This document shows, piece by piece, positions 46,721 to 58,583 of a DNA stretch of 64,000 nt. This DNA is from Erodium maritimum (taxonomy: Eukaryota; Streptophyta; Magnoliopsida; Geraniales; Geraniaceae): assembly GCA_963921825.1 (NCBI GenBank), contig OY997588.1, positions 135,625,203-135,689,202 on the forward strand. The letters run 5' to 3'. Every line of letters begins with the position of its first letter. Within the stretch, counting starts at the first letter, position 1. Under the pieces are notes generated by a model. That model ran no database searches and was not told the origin of the DNA. It saw only the letters and a list, made by a program, of their open reading frames with translations. Made by a program: the position numbers and the translations under genes.

Positions 46721-47593
46721 CTCTTCTCATAAAAGCCCACAAATTGTGGTAAGGCTGACTGTTAGAATAAAAAATTAATATTTCAGCTTTACAGTCAGCA
46801 CTAACAGTCAGTAACCCTGCAATGGTAGCATGTTCGTGCTAACTGTTCAACTAAATAATTAACATTTTCAAACTTTAAAATTACTACGATAAATAAACAT
46901 TTTTAACGAAAATATATTAAATTGCATAACACTTACAATGTGAACGAAAGAAATGTGAAGTAAAAGCAAATTAATTTTTTTTAACGAATTTATATAAAAA
47001 ACGATTTTTTTTTTAAAATGTATAAAAGAAAGAATTTATATAAAAAAGATATTTTAAAAAGAATTTATGTAACAAAAGAATGCATTAAAAATAATTTATA
47101 TAATAAAAAATGTATAAAAAAGAATTTTAATATAGAATGAATAAAAATTAATTTAAAAAACAAAAAAGTAAAAAAAAAACTCTTAACACTAGCAGTGAGC
47201 GCCGGCTGTGAGCTCACCACCAACAATATTTATATAATTTCTTTTTCTTACTTTTTTACATTCGCTCTCTTACTTTTTAGCTCCCGGCCATCTTAAAAGG
47301 CTAGCGTTGTGGATGCTCTAAGCATTCGCAAGTAGATTATCGGCATTATCTTTTTTTAGCATGAATAAGAATTTTATTGAGAAATTCCCGTTTTTCAAAA
47401 TTTAGTCTCTCTCTATTCTCTCCTCCCTCCTCTTGATTGGAATACTGCGCTATTAAGTTTGTACCCTTCCTTGACTACTACCGCCACCCTCCACCGTAAC
47501 TCACGATGGAACTTCGTCCATAGGGCCCTTTGACCCATACTACCTCCCGCCTACCCACTCGTCGTCCGTCTTCGATCAACCCAACACGATAGG
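46721..47593. other. AT-rich transposon-like DNA without genes
   Basis: AT-rich DNA with many AATTTATATAA and AAAAAAGAATTT repeats (46940-47170). CTGACTGTTAGAATAAAAA and CAGTCAGCACTAACAGTCAGT form inverted CTGACTGT units near 46755-46815. A GTTGTGGATGCTCTAA end near 47311 looks like a Harbinger MITE terminus, but its partner was not found. Confidence 0.35.
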
Positions 47594-49550
47594 TGTTAGA
47601 GTACGTCTACAACTCTTATTGCCTCATATGCTATATCTTATAACACATACACATGTCCTTGTAGGACTCAACTTACTGTTATTGTATTCTATCTCAAGCC
47701 AGCATTACAACAACATCCTAATAGGATTCGTACATTACAGTAGCATGCTAATAGGATTAGCACCCTTGTAGTATATATACATGTACATGATCGTGTACTC
47801 TTACAGATTCATTAATTGAAATATACAAAACGCCAACATGGTATCAGAGCCCAAGCTCTAACTAGGCGTTTTTTTTTTCTCTAACCCTTTCACGTGTTCT
47901 TCGTTCATATTTCATATTACTACAAGTCGTTATGGCTCTTGTTCCATCATCCACGATGACTTCCTCTCCGACTATCTCGCACACCCTATCGATCAAGTTA
48001 TTATCAGCACGAAACTACATTGCTTGGAAGACCCAATTTCTTCCCTTTCTCAACTATCATAAGTTAAACGAGTTGGTTACAGGAATGGATCGATGCCCGC
48101 CTCCAACCACCCCCTCCGCTGTCGACGCCTCCGTCATAGTGCCAAATCCTGCACATGAAGCATGGCACCAACGTGATCAATTGCTCCTTTCATGGATTTT
48201 ATCATCCTTGACGGAGACAACGTTCTCTCATATCATTGGCAAAACCACGACCTTTGAAACATGGCAGGCACTAGCAAGTGCGTTTGGTTATTTATCTCAG
48301 AATAGGTAGCTTCAGCTTCACATCGAATTACAGTCTCTCCGACATAATGATGCGTCCGTTTCGGACTACCTCCAACAGGCTTAAACCTTGGCCGATGAAC
48401 TTGGTGCAACAGGCCGCTCTATTTCATATGCGGAATTCAACGCTATAATTTACCAAAACATTGGCTCCTAGTATCATGGCATTATCTCTGCCATCAACCA
48501 ACGTGCTAAACCAGTTACGTTTCATGAGCTTCACAGTCAGCTCCTTGCTCATGAAATTCTTCTTCGCAGCTCATATAAAGCTCCCTTGGCAAATTCTCCC
48601 CTGGCCAACACTGCCACTGCCCATCGTCCTTCTCCTCCTCAAACTTGACCTAGGTCGCACTAGAATCGGGACGGACATGCAATGGGTAGTCACGTTTATG
48701 GAGGACACAAGAGGTCTTTTCAAGGTCATAACCGCAAAGGTCATCCCACTAGTCCGTGTCAAATTTGTGGGTATCGGAACCATACAACTAATCGTTGTCA
48801 ACGTCGCTACCAACAATCTCTGATACCACCACAAGCTCATATGGCCCAACATCAACACTATGGTCAATATCCATATCAGTTTCTCGTGACTTCTCAACCA
48901 TCTCCTGCAGTGTGGTATCCATACTCAGCTGCATCACACCATATGCCTGCTGATTCATTACATCTACACAATTATGTGCCATACATAGGTTAAGAACAAG
49001 TGACGGTAGGGAATGGTCAGGTACGGTCTCGTTCCGAGCTTCCCTTACTGGTCCTGAATTTCATTTGCGTAATGTGCTTCATGTACCCCACATCCAAAAA
49101 TCTCTACTATCTGTTCGTAAATTCACCTATGACAATCACTGTTTTTTTTTTAATTTTGGTCTGATCATTTTTTTTGTTAAGGACCAGGTAACCAAAGCCA
49201 CCATGTTGCACGGTCGGAGTAAAGGGGACTTGTACGCTCTCCTTACTGGTGTGTCACCCACTACCTACGTTGCTGAAGCACCTACACCTCCTGAGTGGCA
49301 TGCTCGTTTGGGTCATCCGTCAACTCGTATCACCTCTCATATCCTTAGAAATCACAATTTAAATGTGTCTCATCCTAGTTTACTTTCAGCTATTAGTTCT
49401 TATGAAGCTTGCCGACTAGGCAAATTGGCTAGATCACCCGCACCCAGTATTTCTCATGTCAGTACCAATCACGAGTGTAGATATATTTTTGTGCAATACA
49501 GAACATATCGTGCTGGTAAACTCTACATGAAGACCTTGTCACATATTTGA
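47594..49550 (+). mobile_element. Truncated Ty1/copia element, 5' half
   Basis: LTR 47594-47838 (TGTTAGAGTACG to CGCCAACA, 245 bp) is followed by the primer binding site TGGTATCAGAGC (47839-47850), a gag gene and the start of pol. It stops around 49550 against a minus-strand fragment of another Copia; integrase, reverse transcriptase and the 3' LTR are missing. Confidence 0.88.
47932..49490 (+). pseudogene. Copia gag-protease-GAG-pre-integrase, broken
   Basis: The gag start is an ATG at 47932 with KLLSARNYIAWKTQFLPFL and LLSWILSSLTETTFSHIIG, typical of the Copia gag UBN2-type domain. A TAG at 48307 breaks it; reading resumes with LQLHIELQSLRHNDASVSDYL. A zinc knuckle CQICGYRNHTTNRC lies near 48740. 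The protease motif is reduced to YSAASHHM, with the catalytic Asp lost (DSGASHHM in relatives). LRNVLHVPHIQKSLLSVRKF and EWHARLGHPSTR mark the GAG-pre-integrase domain. Multiple stops and a frameshift make it inactive. Confidence 0.87.
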
Positions 49551-52070
49551 CTAATACTAAACAGATTGACGGTTACTCCATTCACCAATAATGATTCAGT
49601 GATACAATCAGTACCAAGAAATCTGAGTTGACCCTTCCCTATGATTTTTTCTTTAACCCCATCTCCAAATATGACATGTCCATCAAGACATTGACAAACA
49701 TTTGTGAGAAGCTTGGGGTTCCCCGTCATGTGTTTCGAATCACCACTGTTAAAGTATCATGCGGTACCATTAGATTTTGACGGAGTGTTATACGCAACAT
49801 TGGCACAATAAGTTTCACCTTTCAATTTCCATACTTACTTTGCATATCTCTGAGCCTGAATGGGAAATGCTTGATGACGTTGAGGTCTTCCATACAACTG
49901 ATAACATTGTGGCCTCATGTGTCATTTCTTGCCACAATGTTACCTTTTTGATGTTGTCTATATCTGTCAATTTACTTTGAGAATTTGAGTGATGAGGATA
50001 CGGATGCAAGCTTGGAGTTCTAACATATTTTTTTTATATATTGTCTGTCCAAATGGTGCTTATATTTAGGAATTGTGTGGATAAGATGCTTGATCACCCT
50101 TTTGTTTATCAACATTTGGATCAGAGGAACGTTTCTGTTGAGAAACAAAGACCATTTGAGAGGTTGAGTAATCATGAGTATAACCAAGTCCATCTATGTT
50201 CTTAAAAGTTCTCCTAGTATTCAGAATGTCATCCAGTATGTCAGTGCTGGGATTCAACTTGACTGACTTGGTAATCTGAATGATTTTTCCATTGAATCTG
50301 CCTACTTCTTCTTGAAGAGATCTAAGTGTTTTTCTCAGTTCTTCTTTCTCCTTAGATAGAGACTTTATATGCTTTTGTTATCTCATAATGACTTGTGAAT
50401 CTTTTGTGCATTTAGTGTATGAGTGATCGTTCCCTATAGTTATAAAATCATCTAAAGACATCCTTGATGAGATGCTTTCGTCAGTGGGTTCACCTGTTTC
50501 AAAAGAGACAATGTTAGTGGTTAAGGCGAGATGATTACATACATGTTCGTCATTTTCCTTGGATAGTGCGATATCAAATTCTTTCTTTTGTCTTTTTAGC
50601 AAAAGTTGGGCATTTTCATTGGTTGTGTCCAAATCCTTCGTCTTCAAGACACACTATCCCTTTGCCTTTATCATATTGACCATTATCTCTCTTTGATAGA
50701 TTCGATCCTTTATGTTGTGAGATGTTGATGACATTATGACTGACATTCGATTTATCATTAAGTCTTGTCATTAGCGAATGTCATCGCATTTCATTCCTGA
50801 CCATCATAGCCAAAGTTTTCTCCAATCCTTCTTCTAACTTAAATTTAGCTAGGTCCTTAAGATTATGTCTAGCTAGCACATGCCGACGTTTGACAGATGC
50901 TCCATCTCTTGTACTGTTCATTATGCACATTTAGAATTACTTCCCCTGTAGGATCACACCTCTTATAATGGGTGACTGGCTCTGATACCAATTGTAATTC
51001 CGGTCACATGTTGCTTTTGAAGGAGATGTCACTTGGAATGTTGAAACATGTAAACAGACATCTTACTTCAATAGTTTGATTAAAAGCAATATTAAACATA
51101 ACCAATCATACATATGAAGGTGAGATGTCAGTCTAAATGTTCTTGCTTGTTCATTGACATCTCACCATATGAAGCATGAAACCATAATACGCATAAAAGA
51201 ATCAACCATGCATAAGGACACAAGATTGGTTACCTAGTTTGGCGCAACATCACCTACGTCTGGGGGCATTTTGTTAGTGATAAGGTTTTCACTATAATGT
51301 AATCAATCAGTATACAAGTTCTCAAATCGTCTAAATCAGCCCTATACTATTATCACAAAGTGACAAACATAATTCAGAGACTCCTCCTGAACCTGAGTTC
51401 CCATCTCAGTTCCACTCTTCGAGCTCCTGTAGTCTCGGATTGTTCTTGGTCTTCAAAACAGGTTGTGATACTCCGATCACCAAGTATAGCTCTAATGCTT
51501 GATCAAACACAATGTGTAGCATGAACACGGTAGCATTCTCTATGATTCATTTCATACAGATTCTCAACATGCTAATCCAACTCGCTTGAGACCTCTATAA
51601 TCATGAGATCAAGAGAAATGCATACAACTGGACAAGAACGGTGTCGATTTTAGAATATGTTTGAAGTGTAATTGTCGAACCGAACTGAGCTATGAAGAAT
51701 ATTATGATGTTTATAGCTCCAACCCTTGTATAGTGAATCCTAGAGTTTCCTTTATTTCTAGAGTCACGATCAAGGTGAATTTCTTTATTTATTTATTCTA
51801 GATAAAATCTACAATAGAAAAGATATTTGTTAAAAAAATATCATTAAACAAAAAAAAACAAATCTTCTAACCGGATATTCATGGATAGTATTGGACATAC
51901 CTGAGGAATTCCACATGCGTGAGCTATCACCTATTGTCGTATCATTGACATTCTGACCTCACATCTTTGTTTTACTTTACTACCGATTGTACATAAATAA
52001 TGTTACGATATCATAATTGACATTTAACTTAACACAACCATGGTCACCCAAAATGTACCAACAACATGCA
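49520..52070 (-). mobile_element. Truncated Ty1/copia element, minus strand
   Basis: On the minus strand, the LTR covers about 52070-50993, followed by the primer binding site (complement GGCTCTGATACCA at 50978-50990), gag-like sequence near 50650-50380 (KENDEHVCNHLAL.., 89-codon open frame) and a protease/GAG-pre-integrase piece at 49729-49523 (MTGNPKLLTN, then VIFGDGVKEKIIGKGQL, then LVNGVTVNLFSISQICD). It has lost most of the interior and everything 3' of this. The outer LTR boundary is not certain. Confidence 0.75.
49523..49729 (-). pseudogene. Copia protease/GAG-pre-integrase fragment
   Basis: The 68-codon frame begins after the HMTG of the protease flap region and contains FGDGVKEKIIGKG and SISQICD, blocks that lie between protease and GAG-pre-integrase in Copia pol of the Tork/SIRE groups. 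It does not overlap in sequence with the plus-strand element next to it, so it belongs to a different family. Confidence 0.75.
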
Positions 52071-52270
52071 TTCTACAATGTGGTTGCGTAAGTTCTTTAA
52101 CTTTAATAATGGATTCAGATTATCTATATATATTTAGTTCACAAAAGAGGCAACTTGATAGATTATGAAGGTTATAAAACACACTAATTTGCCACGTTCA
52201 CCCTTGTTCTCCGACTTGCTAAGGACTAATAAATTACAGTACTAACACTGACAATCAAACGAACCACAAG

Positions 52271-54117
52271 TCAAGAGCTGGAGGAAGAGTGAGCCGTCAG
52301 ATCGTCAAGATCGCGTAGAAAACTATTCAGATTAGCCATAACCGTTGACCTGGCCTCCTCTCCCGTGGCCAACTCATTCAGCCTCCCCAACCTCCTCTCC
52401 ATCTCCTCCCCATCCTCACCGTCCATCACCTTCCTCAACCCATCTCCGACCTCCCCAACCCCAAACGACCAAACCCTAATCCCAATCCTCCACACGTCCA
52501 CAATATAACTACAGTTGACGAACTGATCCCCTGCCACGGGGTAGCACAGCAGCCTCTTCCTGCAGCCGATCGCCTCCATGGTCGAGTTCCAGCCGCAGTG
52601 GGTCAGGTAGCACCCGACGGCGGCGTGGCTGAGCACCGCCACCTGCGGAGCCCACGACACCACCTTCCCAAGGTGGCTCTTTGACATTCTTTCCAAGTAC
52701 CCTTTTGGAAGCCCTCCGCGCCAGGCCGGTTTCAGGACCCAGATGAAGGGTCTCCCCGACGCCTCCATGGCCACGGCCAAGCTCCGGACCTTGGCCTCTC
52801 CGATGGGGCTGACCCAGCTCCCGAATGAAATGTACACTACTGACCCTGCCTTGTGTTGGTCCAGCCAGTCCAAGCAGCTCGTGTCCTCCTCCCACATGCT
52901 TGGGTTTTTGGTAATTACGTGCTGGTTGAGGGGCCCGATCGGTAAAACTGTTGGGTACGATCTTGGTGGGGCCGGAGAGGTCTGCTGTTTGTGGTCGTCG
53001 GTGCAGAGTTCGTCGGGGAAGGAGTTGACGAGGAGCCATTTGAGAGATGTGAATCGGTTCAAGGCTCTGTTCCAGAACTTGAACCTTGCCTTTCTTGCAG
53101 CTGGTGTTCCGATCAGCCATGGAAGAGCTTCGGTTGAGAGGACGGGATGGTTCGGGGTTAAGGAGGAGACGGTTGCCGAATGTTCGGGACATCCTGCGAA
53201 ACTTCGAATTCTTAGTAAAGGTTGACTTGTGGATTTAATTATTACAACAAGGGTTTGGTTTATGTTTTGATAAATTGGTGAGCAATGGCACATGTCAGAA
53301 GATAATTCCTCTTGTAGCAATTAAAGATCCTACATTGCATGTGAAATGAATAGAAGCATGTGTAGGGGACCATTACCACGTGGATATATTTATGGATGTA
53401 GATGATATCATAATCTAAAAGGTAAATTATAAATAATTATTTTGAACTTGTAGTATTTCACATATACTTTTCAAATCATATTATGGTTTGAGTTTTAAGT
53501 TTGAGGACTTATATTTAGATTATATTGTTGCGAATTTCATTTATCCATAATATTTGAAAACTTTAAATCGAACAAAATAAAATTACAAACAATCATATTG
53601 TCAATAGTAAAAAGAAAAAACAAAAGAAAGATATATACAATCCAAAAATTAAAACTACAACTAAAGTTAAAACTGAAGAAAACCTTTCTTAAGTAACAAA
53701 ACAAAATGAATATATCAATATATTATTATAAAAAAAATTGTATCTTCAAAAATTAAAATCTGAGACCAACTATTACTGATAAGGGGGAGTGGGATTAATT
53801 TTGATTAGTTGGATTGTCTCACTCAAGGTCCAGTCATCCCTGTGTACTTACAATCATTATAAAAAAGTATTATTATATTAGTCATGCATATATAATCTCA
53901 ATTTAAGAATGTGGAAGTAGCGTGTACAAATCAGCCTTCTTTTTCAGTTGGAAAGTTAGTTAGGCGAAGAGAATTTTTCCAGAGGTAATTTTATATTGGT
54001 CTATTGAGTTGGATATCAACCATGACATTGATAATGCAAACAATTAACAAACTTGATTGGAGAGAAAAATTGACACCCCTTGCAAGTTATTTTTCTATGT
54101 GAGAGTGGATAAAAAGT

Positions 54118-54159
<42 letters not shown>

Positions 54160-55050
54160 GTTATAATTGTGAGGTTGTAGGTTTAGTGTATGATGAATAT
54201 ACTTTCACATCTTATCTCCATTTGAAGTTACTGGTCCGAATCGTGATGAATACATTTATTTGAAAGTAAATGCAAAGAGGGCTGATGAGTTAAATTGAGC
54301 TACAATAAGGTTTATCTGTGTTTTTTTAATTAAAAAATATAAAAAAATATTTTAGAAACCTCTCAAAGACAAAGTAGTGTATAGTCATTTCCCCTTAAAA
54401 TCATTTTCAGGGAAAATGAGACGGGCCTGAAAATTAGGTACACATTTAATAGGGAAATTGGAGGTAATAATTGAAAGGTTCCATTTGATGAGTAATTATA
54501 ATTCTATCTATAGTTCAGATAATTAATAAATTGTATATATGGAAGGAAATAATATCAGCTTTGAGTAATGAGTAGTACCTGTATCGTGAGAAATGAGGCC
54601 AGTCCTGACCATATCAGGTATGCCTTCAACCAACTTGTACGTCGCAGCCATGGCCGGCCAAAATCCGGCAACCGGAACGCCGCACTTATCAGCTACTTCA
54701 ATGGCCCAGTTCGCCACCAAATCAACGACCACACACGCGACTCCTCCGTCTTCATCATCATCAAGATCATGAATCAGACGCTCCAAATGGACCGGCATGA
54801 CGCTCTCCATGGACCTCTCTATAGAGAAGAAGTCCCCAGGCGCGTCCCCACCATCCGGTATGGAAACGAACGTCACGGGGCCGTTGATCTCCTGATCAAG
54901 ACTGATCGAACGATGAATGAAGTCCGGAGTGGCCAAGATGGAGTGGAATCCACGGCTGTGGAAGGCCGAGGCGAGCTTGAGCATGGGAGTGACATGTCCC
55001 TGCGCCGGATAAGGCACCAATATGATCTTCTTCGGCTTCTCCATCACCAT
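52271..55050 (-). CDS. UGT82A1: UDP-glycosyltransferase, UGT82A-type (two exons)
   Basis: Minus-strand exons 55050-54579 and 53193-52271, GT..AG intron of 1385 bp, total 464 aa, the same length as Arabidopsis UGT82A1. Family GT1. The N-terminal acceptor domain has VPYPAQGHVTPMLKLA with catalytic His19, and Asp110 in VVVDLVANWA. The second exon begins GCPEHS. and includes LPWLIGTP and the C-terminal sugar-donor domain. The PSPG box spans residues 338-381 (44 residues, starting WAPQ and ending AGDQ); Trp at its position 22 and Gln at 44 favour UDP-glucose. It should glucosylate small molecules in the cytosol; the acceptor is unknown. Residues 1-3 are MVM, so the second ATG (55044) could also serve. 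The symbol is given by resemblance and may cover a family of orthologues. Confidence 0.93.
53194..54578 (-). other. Intron of the UGT gene with an AT microsatellite
   Basis: AT-rich intron without a gene; a perfect (TA)n run of about 33 bases sits at 54125-54157. The open frame at 54057-54263 is a chance frame across it. Confidence 0.8.
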
Positions 55051-55090
55051 ATTTCTTTTTCCCTTTTGTAATTCAGTGGTTTAATGTGTG

Positions 55091-55104
55091 TATATTTATA
55101 TATG
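55091..55104 (-). promoter_or_regulatory. TATA box of the UGT gene
   Basis: On the minus strand CATATATAAATATA lies about 45 bp upstream of the start codon, as expected for a plant core promoter with a short leader. Confidence 0.55.
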
Positions 55105-55560
55105 AACTCGATACCTTTTTCTAATGTTAAGCAAATACGCATTGGACATATTTATAGGAGAAAGGGAGATTAGTCAACTAAGCATGTGCTCAATAGTCGA
55201 TATAATTAAGGCACTGTGTCAGTTACTGAAACCTTACCGTGGCGGCATTTAATTTGTACATTCCTAGGAGGCACCAAAATCTAACAAAACGTAAGGGCTG
55301 AGAGAAAAGTACCACGAGGTCAAACGGTCCGGTGGGGTGGTACGATCCTCAGTTTATGGTGCAGGTTAATTCAGTTATTTTCTTCAGCTTATCGTGAAAC
55401 TTTTATCAAAGGGGAGTAATTAGGAACATAGAGGAAGATATAAAATAAGGGTGAGACATAGTTTCGGACAGGTTTAGATCGTGTGTCTTGTATCCAAAAG
55501 TACGACCAATTCAGACAATACTATAGGGGTGGATCCCTAGTCTTCTGTGGGTGCATATCA
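55105..55560. other. Upstream region of the UGT gene
   Basis: Probable promoter-proximal DNA of the minus-strand UGT gene; no gene and no specific binding site that I can support. Confidence 0.3.
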
Positions 55561-57150
55561 ATTTTTTTTTCCTTTTTTTAGCTTGACTTGGGTGAACTTT
55601 CGTTGCCTAAATAACATGTTGGACTCTCGACGGTAACCCTTGGAGGAGGTGAGAATGATAGTAGGTGCTCAAGAAAAAGAAGAGGTAGGGATCGAGCAGT
55701 GTCAGATCCTAGTGGGACAAGCTGTGTCTTTTCCACATCACCTTGTGGGTCCCTGAGGGACTCATTGAAGCTGACGAGATTGCTTCACAAACTACGCATT
55801 TTGTCCCTCTAGGTCTTCAAGCACTATCGGCATGGGGATATTATTAAGTTCCTTTTCTTTTGTGCCGGGAGAGCACGAAAGACTTGGGCCCAAAGGATGA
55901 GGTTTGATCTTGTCGCACTTCCCCACTCCATTTGAACCTAAACACCTTCCAGGTGGTTATAGAGATTGATGGTTCCCACCCCGAGTTAGGCAGGAGATCC
56001 TACGGCACCCCATCCCCACCAGGCCCCACACCCCATCCTCAAGGGTGGCAGTTCAAGACAAAGGAGCACATGCTCCATGCTTCGAGGACACGCTGATTCA
56101 TACGGCGAGAGATCCTCTAGGCATGGACTCACAGCTGTAGTCGGTTCAGGGTTAGGAGTTCTATGGCCGGTGGTTCAAGGTCACCAAGTAGGAGAGGGTG
56201 TCCAACGAAACACCACGATTCGTTACCCTGAACCTAGGAGCGAGCCTTCGCCGTTTCAAAGTAGAAGCCGAAGACCCCTGGCTCGATGTCTTTGATGACC
56301 AGGCCTGCTGTTGAACGTCCCCACGTGTTGGTGATGATCCTCAGTAGGGTTTCCTTCCAGGAAAGACGCGGGGCCATGAGCTTTCCGATCAATCTAAAAT
56401 ACTGACGAGCCAACACACTCGGATTCACGACCACACCGGGGACCAGAATCTTCTTGTCTTCCTCCTCCCCAATCGAGCAGGTGGAAAGACTCTCCATCGA
56501 GGAGACCTTCAAGCTAGACGGGACTGTAACGGCCAGAGCATGAACGACCTCTAACGTTGCTGGAGCTGTGCCCTCTTGACGCAACAAACACGTCGGGGTA
56601 TCAGGGAGGGGATGTCGATATACGATCTACATTCGGCAATGGGAACGAACCGCACAACGAGAAGCCCTTTTTCGCAGGCACAAGGTCGTGATCCAGAATA
56701 CCAGGATTCGGTAGGATCATCACCAAGGGAAGGAGGATGAGGCGGCCTGTTACTTGCAACCTAAGTAATTAGGGTTTTGGGTGGTCGACCCCTCTTTGGT
56801 GAAGCTCGTGGGATTTTCGGAGACAAGGATCCTCGGGGAAAAAACAACGATTGTCGTAGAGGAGTACATCAAAGATAGGGTTGGTTCCATCACCGACGAA
56901 GGTACTGCGGAGGGTTTTGCTTCATCTTTCGATGCCCTTTTAAAGGGCTAACCACTTACATGGAGGGACGTGGTGGTGGGACAGCCTGCCCGTCTTTCAT
57001 TGGGGTGAAAATGGTGAGGAGCCAAGGATGGTGGTCAAAGGAGCGGCGGATGCAGGTGCTGATGTCGACGTAGGTGGGGTAAAGTTTTCTCGGAAGGAAC
57101 GCACAACAAACGTACGAGTATTAAGTAAATCCAAAAACACGGGGTTTAGG
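55561..57150 (-). mobile_element. Second LINE remnant lacking the reverse transcriptase
   Basis: T-runs at 55562-55580 look like the complement of a poly(A) tail. Upstream on the minus strand lies ORF1-like sequence, then a leader with AACCCTAATTACTTAGG near 56770. As in the remnant at 12083-13560, ORF2 is missing. No target duplication was found. Confidence 0.55.
56234..56587 (-). pseudogene. LINE ORF1 (DUF4283) fragment
   Basis: The 117-codon open frame has RQYFRLIGKLMAPRLSWKET, ITNTWGRSTAGLVIKDIEPG and VFGFYFETAKA, the conserved blocks of the DUF4283 domain of plant LINE-1 ORF1. Downstream reading continues in other frames toward 55900. It is a second, separate copy of the family represented at 12590-13365. 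Confidence 0.8.
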
Positions 57151-57973
57151 GTTTACAAGCTCTCGAGGCGTTGTAGTGTCCCAATCCTTTCTTAAATTCG
57201 TTTGTTATAGTGAACAGAACATACTGCTTGTTGGGGTTAAAGCGACAGCAATTGGAAGATAAAAAGAACAAATTTAGTTAGGACACGTTTTAATTTGCTG
57301 TCTTGGAGAAGGGGAGTGGAGAGACACGGATCGTAATAAACGACAGTTGGCAAACGAGTTAGGCCCATGAACACCAACCCTAAACTATTATTCACGCATG
57401 AGGTGTTGGCCACACAAGTTGTAACTTCTGACTCATGTTTTGGTGTCCATTCGAAACGTGTTCATATCATGTCGGTAACAAGATAAACCAGAACCTTTAC
57501 AAGTGATGCCCCTCCTCTCGTATAAATGTACGATGTCATTAAAATCCTCAACTGCTATGAAATTAGGCCCCAACTACTTCCGATTGTGACTCATAGTTCG
57601 GTAACAAATACATGCTTAACATCAAATAATAAACAAACATGTTTTAGTCAATTAAAGTTATGTGACACTGACCTGATTACAATAGTGGGTTCGTGATCAC
57701 CACACCCGATTCACAAAATATCCTGAGGAAAAATATGGTCAAGAAAAGAGGGAAATAATTAGTAATATATTTAAATACACAAGTAACATATTTGCGCAAG
57801 GACTATCAAAATTGACAGTACACCGCTTGGTGAACCCAACCACCGATCCATTAACTTCCTGTGCGTCGTCTCATCTCGTGTATTGTGTGTTTTCAATGAT
57901 GGTTCTGGAAACAAGTTTACACCAAACATGATATAACAAATGTATGATATTTAGTCAGAAACAGTGGATATTT
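57151..57973. other. Unassigned intergenic DNA
   Basis: AT-rich sequence without supported genes or repeats. Confidence 0.3.
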
Positions 57974-58583
57974 TTGTATTACTTTTTTTTTTTTTGATGA
58001 AAAACGAGAGGTATCAATTTTATATATCAATCAAAGTGACATACGTATAATCTGTTGAAAACGCACAAGCAAAAGATAAAATTACAGACTCTAAACTAGC
58101 AAGCCTACAATATAGTATTACCGACTCCCTACCAGAGCGGAATTAGGGCGCCCTAGAACGTGCAAACACGTGCACGTCAAAAGTGCAACAAACGAGCACA
58201 CCAAACCGTGCCACATAACGGGCACACCAAACCGTGCAACAAGTGCACACCAAACGTGCAACTAGCGCACACATACCGTGCAGCTAGTGCACACCCAATC
58301 TGCACCAAGAACAGTTATTGAAAGTTGTAAAACGAAAGGAAAAAAACCTAACCAATTCAAAATCGCCACCGTCCGACAAGGGATCTTGACCCTCTGGAAT
58401 CCAGAAGACACGAACATCGAAACCCCGCTAAAGGTAATCGTTTAGGCCGGATCTACAGTGTGACAAGTCGCCGGAGCTGCCCACCACCGCTGAAACCCAC
58501 CTTGGCGTGACCGTATGAACCAAAACAGCATCAGCTAGAGACAGACACGGCCGCCGGCCACCGAAGATGACGATAAACCGGGA
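57974..58583 (-). mobile_element. LINE-like tail, minus strand, cut by the gypsy LTR
   Basis: A T-run of about 15 at 57983-57997 followed by GATGAAAAACGAGAGGTATCAATTTTAT looks like the complement of a LINE 3' end (..AATTGATACCTCTCGTTTTTCATC plus poly(A)). A short-unit GTGCACACCAAACGTGCAAC repeat (58156-58308) follows, then GC-rich leader-like sequence to the LTR start at 58584. Confidence 0.45.
58156..58308. repeat. Short tandem repeat rich in GTGCAC / ACCAAACCGTGCA
   Basis: Six to seven imperfect units of about 20-23 bp built from CGTGCAAC, AAGTGCACACC and CAAAC. Spacers are not unique, so it is not a CRISPR array. Confidence 0.65.

Noticed and set aside
47290..47325. Complete MITE ending in GTTGTGGATGCTCTAA
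   Set aside because: Only one terminus is visible; no partner inverted repeat or target duplication could be found to the left.
52743..53225. Plus-strand open frame of 160 codons
   Set aside because: It is antisense to the second exon of the UGT gene, whose PSPG box and splice structure are clear.
52271..53320. UGT as a single-exon 349-aa protein starting at 53320
   Set aside because: The first 43 codons are intron sequence; the acceptor at 53194 joins in phase to the N-terminal exon at 54579-55050 to give a full-length enzyme with both catalytic residues.
54568..55071. Plus-strand open frame of 167 codons
   Set aside because: It is antisense to the first exon of the UGT gene.
58156..58308. 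Regularly spaced GTGCAC-type repeats as a CRISPR-like array
   Set aside because: Spacers are not unique and units vary in length; the setting is a plant nuclear genome with retroelements.
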